Positions 1 through 4,769 of a stretch of DNA of 13,066 nt are shown piece after piece. The translations under genes were made by a program, and so were the position numbers. This stretch comes from Clostridia bacterium (lineage in GTDB: Bacteria > Bacillota > Clostridia > Oscillospirales > CAG-272). Location: assembly GCA_029010655.1 (NCBI GenBank), contig JAQXKW010000134.1:1-13066 (forward strand). The letters are read 5' to 3'. The stretch's first letter is position 1. Each line of letters begins with the position of its first letter. A model generated the notes under the pieces. The model made no database searches and had not been told where the DNA came from. It was given only the letters and a program-made list of their open reading frames with translations.

Positions 1-56
1 TTTGCCGCCAGCGAGGAGTCAACCCCTCCGCTCATTGCAATCAATGCCCTTGCCAT
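1..56 (-). CDS. mnmA: tRNA-specific 2-thiouridylase MnmA, N-terminal fragment (runs off the left edge)
   Basis: Only the first 18 codons are present. They read M-A-R-A-L-I-A-M, then the PP-loop SGGVDSS at residues 9-15, then L-A-A. This ATP-pyrophosphatase loop, so close to the N-terminus and preceded by a short hydrophobic beta strand, is typical of MnmA/TrmU. MnmA activates U34 of Lys, Glu and Gln tRNAs for 2-thiolation using ATP and persulfide sulfur. Other SGGVDSS proteins (GuaA synthetase domain, LarE, ThiI) are possible, but their N-terminal context usually differs. The ATG at 56-54 is preceded by GAAAGGA about 10 bases upstream, and an in-frame TGA a few codons upstream rules out a much longer start. 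The gene has its own promoter (110-138) behind a terminator, so it is a separate unit from the cyclophilin genes. The family call rests on 18 residues only. Confidence 0.72.
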   Translation of the reverse strand, partial: MARALIAMSGGVDSSLAA

Positions 57-109
57 TCCTTCGGTTTCCTTTCACAAGCAAATTCTGCTTACCTTTGTAC
101 GCAGAAAGT

Positions 110-138
110 ATTGTACCATCTGCCGTCTGCTTTGTCAA
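110..138 (-). promoter_or_regulatory. Sigma-A promoter for mnmA
   Basis: Read on the minus strand, a perfect -35 TTGACA (138-133) is followed by a 17-base spacer and a -10 TACAAT (115-110) with one mismatch to TATAAT. Transcription should start near 103, giving a leader of about 47 bases before the ATG at 56. The -35 contains the TGA stop codon (137-135) of the upstream cyclophilin gene. It lies directly downstream of the terminator at 159-183, as expected for a transcription unit boundary. Confidence 0.8.
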
Positions 139-677
139 CAGACGCTTTTACAGCTCAGAAAAAGGGAGAGGCGAGCCTCTCCCAAAATGTATTCGACTAT
201 TTCAACCGTTTCCATTCTCATGTCAAACATGGGCTTGTCTCTGCCGTCTGTGGGAACGGAAGCAATCTCGTCTACCACGTCCATTCCGTCCGTAACTCTG
301 CCGAAGGCGGCGTACTGTCCGTCAAGGAAGGCGCCGTCGGCGTGCATTATGAAAAACTGGCTGGAGGCGGAATTGAAATCCTGGCTTCTTGCCATGGAAA
401 TAACCCCTCTCTCGTGGGAAAGATTATTTTCAACGCCGTTTGCACGGAACTCGCCCTTAATGTTATGACCGGAGCCGCCGATGCCGATGCCCATGGGGTC
501 GCCGCCCTGAATCATAAAGCCGGAGATAACCCTGTGGAATATAAGTCCGTCGTAAAACCCTTCCTTTGCCAGATTTACGAAGTTTTCAACCGTAACGGGG
601 GCTATGTCGGGGTAAAGCTCAAGTGAGATTTCTCCGCCGCCCTCCATTGTGATTTTTGCTTTTACTGTATTTGCCAT
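135..677 (-). CDS. Cytosolic peptidyl-prolyl cis-trans isomerase, cyclophilin type
   Basis: This 180-residue cyclophilin should catalyse cis-trans isomerisation of X-Pro bonds in the cytoplasm, since it has no signal peptide. Family motifs in order are ELYPDIAPVTVENFV (20-34), FHRVISGFMIQGGDP (47-61), with R49, F54 and Q57 at active-site positions, GGSGHNIKGEF (67-77), and SSQFFI (105-110). The usual tryptophan before LDG is phenylalanine (F117), a common bacterial variant that lowers cyclosporin binding. The normal cyclophilin end falls near residue 162 (ETVEIVE). The frame then continues 18 codons through the terminator hairpin to a TGA, adding a tail with no counterpart in the family. The ATG at 677-675 follows the stop of the lipoprotein paralogue by one base, with GGTGGA upstream, so translation is probably coupled. 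Confidence 0.93.
   Translation of the reverse strand: MANTVKAKITMEGGGEISLELYPDIAPVTVENFVNLAKEGFYDGLIFHRVISGFMIQGGDPMGIGIGGSGHNIKGEFRANGVENNLSHERGVISMARSQDFNSASSQFFIMHADGAFLDGQYAAFGRVTDGMDVVDEIASVPTDGRDKPMFDMRMETVEIVEYILGEARLSLFLSCKSVC
159..183 (-). terminator. Intrinsic terminator overlapping the end of the cyclophilin gene
   Basis: On the minus strand, a perfect 9-bp GC-rich stem (GGGAGAGGC, loop TC, GCCTCTCCC; 183-164) is followed at once by five T residues (163-159). This is a textbook Rho-independent terminator for the two cyclophilin genes. Unusually, it lies inside the open reading frame of the upstream gene and not after the stop codon. On the plus strand no T run follows the stem, so it should act in one direction only. 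Confidence 0.85.
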
Positions 678-678
678 G

Positions 679-1302
679 TCAGTCCACCACCTTTATATAG
701 TCAATATAAACGGAATGAACGGGAACGCTCTTTTCGCCGTATGCATTTGTAACGCATTCGACGGAAGCGACAGCGTCAAGCACGTCAAGCCCCTCGATAA
801 CTTTGCCGAAGGCGGCATACTTGCCGTCAAGGCTTGCCTTGTTGTCGCCGGAGTCGCAGATAAAGAACTGGCTTGAAGCGGAATCGGGATCGGTTGCCCT
901 TGCCATGGAAATAACTCCTCTGTCGTGAGACAGGGTGTTGTTAAAGCCGTTTGCCGCAAATTCGCCCTTAATGTTCTTGCCTGAGCCGCCCGAGCCGTTT
1001 CCGTCCGGGTCGCCGCCCTGAATCATAAAGCCTTTAATTATACGGTGGAAGGTAAGCCCGTCATAAAATTTTTCGTTGACAAGCTCAACAAAGTTTGCAA
1101 CGGTAACGGGGGCGATGTCGGGATAAAGCTCCAGCTTCATAACACCGAAATCCTTTACGGATATTTCAACGTAAACGGGGGAGGTGTCGCCCGAAGGCTC
1201 GGAGGTGTCTCCGGCACCGTCGTTTTTGACGTTACTGCCGCAGGATACCGTGCATAACAGCACCGTAACAAGGCATAAAATAAAAGAAACAAATCTTTTC
1301 AT
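679..1302 (-). CDS. Lipoprotein peptidyl-prolyl cis-trans isomerase, cyclophilin type
   Basis: This 207-residue protein starts with a lipoprotein signal: K2 and R3, a hydrophobic core over about residues 4-16, then a lipobox-like T-V-S before Cys21. A Gly/Ser/Asp/Thr-rich linker runs to about residue 42, and a complete cyclophilin domain follows (about 43-207). It should act on the outer face of the membrane, where it could help exported proteins fold. Active-site positions include R87, F92 and Q95 in FHRIIKGFMIQGGDP (85-99) and F147. The tryptophan position before LDG is serine. A threonine at lipobox -3 is not ideal, so simple membrane anchoring is the alternative. The start at 1302-1300 has AGAAAGGA about 10 bases upstream. 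It is the first gene of a two-gene unit with the cytosolic paralogue and probably arose by tandem duplication. Confidence 0.92.
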   Translation of the reverse strand: MKRFVSFILCLVTVLLCTVSCGSNVKNDGAGDTSEPSGDTSPVYVEISVKDFGVMKLELYPDIAPVTVANFVELVNEKFYDGLTFHRIIKGFMIQGGDPDGNGSGGSGKNIKGEFAANGFNNTLSHDRGVISMARATDPDSASSQFFICDSGDNKASLDGKYAAFGKVIEGLDVLDAVASVECVTNAYGEKSVPVHSVYIDYIKVVD

Positions 1303-1334
1303 TGTTTTTGATTCCTTTCTGATTGTTAAAAACT

Positions 1335-1363
1335 ATTTTAGCAGAATTTACACTCCGTGTAAA
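1335..1363 (-). promoter_or_regulatory. Sigma-A promoter for the two cyclophilin genes
   Basis: On the minus strand, TTTACA (1363-1358, one mismatch to TTGACA) and TAAAAT (1340-1335, one mismatch to TATAAT) are separated by exactly 17 bases. The predicted start is near 1328, giving a leader of about 26 bases that includes the AGAAAGGA ribosome binding site. It lies in the divergent region between the cyclophilin pair and the YtvI-like gene. Confidence 0.72.
1347..1363. promoter_or_regulatory. Perfect inverted repeat, candidate operator
   Basis: TTTACAC, three bases (TCC), GTGTAAA is a perfect 7+7 dyad. One half contains the -35 hexamer of the cyclophilin promoter, and the rest covers the upstream part of its spacer. 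A dimeric repressor bound here would block RNA polymerase. The site is between divergent genes, so it could also affect the plus-strand gene at 1418. It does not match an operator I can name with confidence. It is too short and AT-rich, and lacks a T tract, to be a terminator. Confidence 0.45.
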
Positions 1364-1417
1364 CAGTTTTTTCCGATTTTCAAAAAAATAACGGCGACAG
1401 CCCGGGAGGTGACGGCT

Positions 1418-2461
1418 ATGAAAGAAGAAATCCTTAGAAAAACGGCGCTTTGGGGAATATGTGCGGCGGTTATTGTGCTTTCCTCCTGGGCGGCGCTGAA
1501 ATATGCGCTCCCCGTGCTTTTGCCGTTTTTGATAGCGTACGCTTTTTCCCTGTGCGTCCGCCCCCCCGCGGCGTGGCTTTGCAAAAAAACGAAAATCCCC
1601 GAAAAAATATGGGCGGCGTTTATAATAGTCGCCTTATCTGCGCTGATAACGTATCTTACCTGGAAAGCGGGCACGCTTATAGTTAAAGAGGCGGGAGGCG
1701 TAATCGATTCCGTGGGGAAAATGCTGACGGACGAAAACAGCCGCCTTTCCCAGGCTATTTCAAAGGGCTCGGATTTTCTTGAAAAATTCACTCTTGCGGG
1801 CGAGGATTTGTCGGAGTCGCTGACAGGCATGGTAAGCGGTGCGCTCAGCCGCCTGAGCGGTGCGGTGGCGGATCTTGCGGGGAGCTTTATCGCAGGGGCG
1901 CCCTCGGTGCTTTTTGCGGTGGTTGTCAGCTTTATTTCTCTGTTCTATTTTGCCCTTGACAGTGAGAGAATAACAAAAGACGCAAAAAAATATCTGCCCG
2001 ACAAGGTGATTTCGGGCGTTTCTTCGGGTATCGGAAAGGCGACACGCGCGGTGCGCCGATTTCTCAAAGCGTATTTTACCATAATGGCTATAACCTTCGG
2101 GGAGCTTTTGGTGGGCTTTGCGGTGATAGGGGTAAATTACGCCTTTTTGGCGGCGCTTGTAATATCTTTGGTGGATATGCTTCCCGTGCTGGGCGTGGGA
2201 ACGGTGCTTGTTCCGTGGGCAGTAATACTTTTCCTCTCGGGGGAGAGCGCAAGGGCGGCGGCAATTCTTGCGCTGTTTGCGGTAATGTACGTGGTGCGCC
2301 AATTTATCGAGCCGAAAATCGTGGGAAACTGCGCCGGAGTACATCCGCTTCTTGCCCTTGTGTCAGTATATGCGGGCTTTAAGCTGGCAGGGGTGGGGGG
2401 GATGATAGTGGGACCCGTAATTCTTAATGCACTTTCCGTTTTTTGGGAAGAAAAAAGTTGA
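1418..2461 (+). CDS. ytvI: AI-2E/YtvI-family integral membrane protein
   Basis: This 347-residue polytopic membrane protein belongs to the AI-2E transporter-like (UPF0118) family. The best-known Firmicute members are the sporulation membrane protein YtvI and various efflux or sodium/proton transporters. Hydrophobic segments lie at about 9-47 (two helices), 64-85 and 160-181, with several between 215 and 345. An amphipathic soluble-looking stretch (about 86-158) separates the two halves. Family signatures are LPVLLPFLIAYAF near the N-terminus, then DMLPVLGVGTVLVPWA (253-268), EPKIVG (298-303), HPLLAL and a glycine-rich G-V-G-G-M-I-V-G-P end. The ATG at 1418 has a strong GGGAGGTG seven bases upstream. 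An open frame extends further upstream but would run antisense through the lipoprotein gene, so I reject a longer start. Substrate is unknown, and the YtvI assignment is less certain than the family. Confidence 0.87.
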   Translation: MKEEILRKTALWGICAAVIVLSSWAALKYALPVLLPFLIAYAFSLCVRPPAAWLCKKTKIPEKIWAAFIIVALSALITYLTWKAGTLIVKEAGGVIDSVGKMLTDENSRLSQAISKGSDFLEKFTLAGEDLSESLTGMVSGALSRLSGAVADLAGSFIAGAPSVLFAVVVSFISLFYFALDSERITKDAKKYLPDKVISGVSSGIGKATRAVRRFLKAYFTIMAITFGELLVGFAVIGVNYAFLAALVISLVDMLPVLGVGTVLVPWAVILFLSGESARAAAILALFAVMYVVRQFIEPKIVGNCAGVHPLLALVSVYAGFKLAGVGGMIVGPVILNALSVFWEEKS

Positions 2462-2486
2462 CAAAAGGGAAAGGGAGAGGTATAAT
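2458..2486 (+). promoter_or_regulatory. Perfect-consensus sigma-A promoter for the yicC-remA-gmk-rpoZ operon
   Basis: TTGACA (2458-2463), a 17-base spacer and TATAAT (2481-2486) match the housekeeping consensus at every hexamer position. The predicted start is near 2493, leaving a leader of about 54 bases. The -35 contains the TGA stop codon (2459-2461) of the YtvI-like gene. No terminator separates the two units, so some read-through from upstream is also expected. Confidence 0.9.
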
Positions 2487-2546
2487 AATTTACGTATAAA
2501 TAAAATCGGGGTGTTATATACCGCCGCAAGTGAAAAAGGATAAATT

Positions 2547-3440
2547 ATGGCAAACAGTATGACCGCCTTCGGCAGGGCAAGGTGCCTCAGCGCCGACGGC
2601 TCAAAAGATATAACGGCGGAGATAAAATCCGTCAATTCTCGGTATCTGGACGCAACAGTCAAGCTTCCCCGCATGTATTCCTTTCTTGAGGAAAAGATAA
2701 AGGGTTATCTGACGGAGAGGGGAATATCCAGAGGCAAGGTTGAGGTTTTTATCGGGGTGGACGTGCTGTCCCAGACAGGGTTGGAAACGGAGCTTGACAC
2801 GGCGGTCGCCGCCTCCTATATTGCGGCATTGAAGAAGCTGCGGGACGAGTTTTCCCTTGCCGACGATATTTCGGTAATGAGGGTTGCTCAGAACAGAGAA
2901 ATCTTCACGGTAAAGCGTCCCGACGACGACGCAGAGCGGGACTGGCAGGACGTTAGAGCCGCCCTTGACGGTGCCGTCAGCGCTTTCCTTGAAAGAAGAG
3001 CCGCCGAGGGAAGAAGGCTTATGGACGATATTGCCCTGAAAATCGAGGGAATAAGGAATATCGCCGCAAAAATAAAGGAGCTTTCCGAAAAGGATATTTC
3101 GGGTTACAGCGAAAAGCTCACCGAGAGAATAAAAAAACTTTTGTCCGATTTCGATGTGGAGATAAGCGAGCAGAGAATACTGACAGAGGCGGCAATCTTT
3201 GCGGATAAAGCCGCAATTGACGAGGAATTGGTCCGTCTCGACAGCCACTTTGCCGCATTCTATGAAATTGCCGAGGGAAACGAGCCCGCAGGCAGAAAGC
3301 TGGACTTTCTTATTCAGGAAATGAACAGAGAAACAAATACCATGGGCTCAAAGGCAAATAACGCAGAGATTGCTCATCTGGTAGTGGATATAAAAGCGGA
3401 GCTTGAAAAAATCCGCGAGCAGATACAGAACATAGAATAA
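2547..3440 (+). CDS. yicC: YicC/YloC-family endoribonuclease
   Basis: This 297-residue protein has both family hallmarks. The N-terminal domain begins MANSMTAFGRA and continues with EIKSVNSRYLD. The C-terminal DUF1732-type domain contains LDFLIQEMNRETNTMGSKAN and ends in AEIAHLVVDIKAELEKIREQ. The central part is charged and helical. Members of the family are endoribonucleases involved in small-RNA and mRNA turnover. The Bacillus orthologue YloC sits at the same place, directly before remA and gmk, which supports the assignment. The ATG at 2547 has AAAGGA six bases upstream and is the first gene behind the strong promoter at 2458. Length is normal and I see no disruption. Confidence 0.95.
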   Translation: MANSMTAFGRARCLSADGSKDITAEIKSVNSRYLDATVKLPRMYSFLEEKIKGYLTERGISRGKVEVFIGVDVLSQTGLETELDTAVAASYIAALKKLRDEFSLADDISVMRVAQNREIFTVKRPDDDAERDWQDVRAALDGAVSAFLERRAAEGRRLMDDIALKIEGIRNIAAKIKELSEKDISGYSEKLTERIKKLLSDFDVEISEQRILTEAAIFADKAAIDEELVRLDSHFAAFYEIAEGNEPAGRKLDFLIQEMNRETNTMGSKANNAEIAHLVVDIKAELEKIREQIQNIE

Positions 3441-3470
3441 TCTTCAGTACATTTCGGAGAAGAAAGCAGA

Positions 3471-3746
3471 ATGAAATTCATTAACGTAGGGTTTAACAAT
3501 ATGGTCTCGGCAGACAGAATAGTTGCGCTTATAGGTCCCGATTCTGCCCCTGCAAAGAGACTTATCCAGGACGCAAAGGATTCCGGCAGGGCGGTGGACT
3601 GCACCTCCGGCAGAAGAACAAGATCGGTGATTATCACCGACAGCGAGCATGTCATTCTGTCCGCCATACAGACGGAGACTATTGCCGCACGCATTTCCGA
3701 CGAGGACAGAGAGGACGTGACCGGGGAGGAAAGCGCAGATGAGTAA
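3471..3746 (+). CDS. remA: RemA-family DNA-binding regulator (DUF370)
   Basis: This 91-residue protein closely resembles RemA/YlzA of Bacillus: MKFINVGFNNMVSADRIVAL, then PDSAPAKRLIQDA, then GRRTRSVIITDSEHVILSA. In Bacillus RemA activates biofilm-matrix and osmoprotection genes by binding DNA as a ring-shaped oligomer. Residues needed there for DNA binding (Pro29, Arg50, Arg51) correspond here to Pro27, Arg48 and Arg49. The acidic C-terminal tail (about 77-91) is longer than the conserved core. The gene overlaps gmk by 8 bases, so the two are translationally coupled. What it regulates in this organism cannot be read from the sequence. Confidence 0.93.
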   Translation: MKFINVGFNNMVSADRIVALIGPDSAPAKRLIQDAKDSGRAVDCTSGRRTRSVIITDSEHVILSAIQTETIAARISDEDREDVTGEESADE

Positions 3747-4356
3747 AGCGGGGATTTTGTTTGTAATATCAGGTCCCTCAGGCGGCGGCAAGGGTACCGT
3801 GGTAAAGCGTTTCCGTGAGCTTGTGCCGGACATCGGCTTTTCCGTATCCGCCACCACCCGTGCCCCCAGAGACGGAGAGGAGGACGGCAAGGATTACTAT
3901 TTTGTTTCAAGAGAAGAATTTCTCCGCATGATAGAGTGCGGCGAAATGCTGGAATATAACGAGTTTTGCGGAAATCTTTACGGAACGCCCAAAAAAGAGG
4001 CGGACCGTGCAAGAGAAGCAGGCGTTGACCTGATACTTGAAATAGAATCCAACGGCGCTTTTAACGTAAAGAAAAACTATCCGGACGCAGTTCTCATAAT
4101 GCTTATTCCAGAAAGCATGAAGGAGCTTGAAGAACGGCTCCGAAGCCGTGCCAGCGAGCCGGAGGACGTAATAGTACGGCGGCTTGCCACCGCAGAGCAT
4201 GAGGTAAGGCTCGCCCCACGCTACGACTACATAGTTGTCAACGAAAAGGACAAAATAGACGAGTGCGCCGAGGAGCTTGTGGGAATACTTACCGCAGAGC
4301 ATAAGAAAAGCGGAAGAATGAATGATGCTGTCAATAATTTTCTAAATAACAGATGA
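3739..4356 (+). CDS. gmk: Guanylate kinase
   Basis: The protein (205 residues) phosphorylates GMP to GDP with ATP, an essential step in GTP and dGTP supply. The P-loop GPSGGGKGT spans residues 12-20. The GMP-binding region follows: SATTRAPRDGE (37-47), then LEYNEFCGNLYGTP (71-84). The LID-side signature RRL is at 147-149, and the late V-V-N motif at 166-168. The usual I-D-x-x-G-A element reads I-E-S-N-G-A, a conservative change. The ATG lies inside the end of remA (8-base overlap) with GGGGAGGA upstream. Length is typical of bacterial Gmk. The last 15 or so residues are a poorly conserved tail. Confidence 0.97.
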   Translation: MSKAGILFVISGPSGGGKGTVVKRFRELVPDIGFSVSATTRAPRDGEEDGKDYYFVSREEFLRMIECGEMLEYNEFCGNLYGTPKKEADRAREAGVDLILEIESNGAFNVKKNYPDAVLIMLIPESMKELEERLRSRASEPEDVIVRRLATAEHEVRLAPRYDYIVVNEKDKIDECAEELVGILTAEHKKSGRMNDAVNNFLNNR

Positions 4357-4368
4357 GGAGATATAAAA

Positions 4369-4689
4369 ATGATTAAACCTTCAATTACAGAGCTTACAAA
4401 TAACGGTCAGTTCAACCGTTACGTGCTTTCCATGGCAACCGCAAAGTGTGCCAGAGCGATTACCGACGAATACGTAAAGCAGAGAGAAATCGCCGAGTAT
4501 AAAATCAACAACAAGGAAACGGACAAAAATCTTGCTTCCATGATAAGCCGTGAGTACCGTGACGAAAAAGCGGTAAAGGTAGCCGTTAATAAGCTCAATA
4601 ACAGAGATTACGTAATAGTGGGCTACACGGACGAGGAACACGATACGAGGAAAAAAAGCGAGCCTTCGGAAAAAGCAGAGGAAGAATGA
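4369..4689 (+). CDS. rpoZ: DNA-directed RNA polymerase omega subunit
   Basis: This 106-residue protein matches RpoZ. It begins MIKPSITELTNN and carries the omega signature in modified form at about residues 15-35 (FNRYVLSMATAKCARAITDE, compared with the common RYxLVxxAAKRAR). It ends in a charged Lys/Glu-rich tail. Omega helps fold and assemble the beta-prime subunit. The position directly after gmk, 12 bases downstream with GAGGAG overlapping the gmk stop, is the usual Firmicute arrangement. It is the last gene before a hairpin, so it probably ends the strongly transcribed yicC-remA-gmk-rpoZ segment. Confidence 0.9.
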   Translation: MIKPSITELTNNGQFNRYVLSMATAKCARAITDEYVKQREIAEYKINNKETDKNLASMISREYRDEKAVKVAVNKLNNRDYVIVGYTDEEHDTRKKSEPSEKAEEE

Positions 4690-4705
4690 CAAAAGGATTA
4701 TGACT

Positions 4706-4735
4706 ATATTGCCGTCCGAGAGCGGACGGCAATAT
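4706..4735 (+). terminator. Hairpin between rpoZ and priA, probable terminator or attenuator
   Basis: A perfect 13-bp stem (left arm ATATTGCCGTCCG, loop AGAG) has a GC-rich top and AT-rich base. It is followed only by TTAGGTTT and so lacks a clean U tract. It may terminate part of the transcripts from the yicC promoter, or protect the rpoZ 3' end after processing. I see no strong promoter between it and priA, so complete termination would leave priA and the genes behind it without an obvious promoter. Partial termination is more likely. Confidence 0.6.
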
Positions 4736-4769
4736 TTAGGTTTACAAAGCTTTGAGGGGAGGGGAACAA

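Noticed and set aside
111..626. Plus-strand open frame antisense to the cytosolic cyclophilin gene
   Set aside because: It lacks recognisable domains and a convincing ribosome binding site. The minus strand here encodes an unmistakable cyclophilin.
1308..1352. Possible plus-strand promoter for the YtvI-like gene (TTGATT or TTGTTA as -35)
   Set aside because: No acceptable -10 lies at a spacing of 16-18 bases from either hexamer. The promoter may use another sigma factor, but I cannot support one.
1184..1417. Upstream extension of the YtvI-like gene to an ATG at 1184
   Set aside because: It would run antisense through the start of the lipoprotein cyclophilin gene and through its promoter. 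The ATG at 1418 has a strong ribosome binding site, and the family aligns from there.
2487..2546. Leader of yicC as a possible riboswitch
   Set aside because: The leader is only about 54 bases, and the best stem I could find is about 5 bp. That is too little structure for a known riboswitch.
4700..4740. Hairpin at 4706-4735 as a terminator for minus-strand transcription
   Set aside because: On the minus strand the stem is followed by AGTCATAATCC with no T run, and no minus-strand gene lies upstream of it.
4752..4769. TTG start of priA at 4752
   Set aside because: The residues it adds encode the purine-rich ribosome binding site for the ATG at 4770, and PriA family alignment begins after that ATG.
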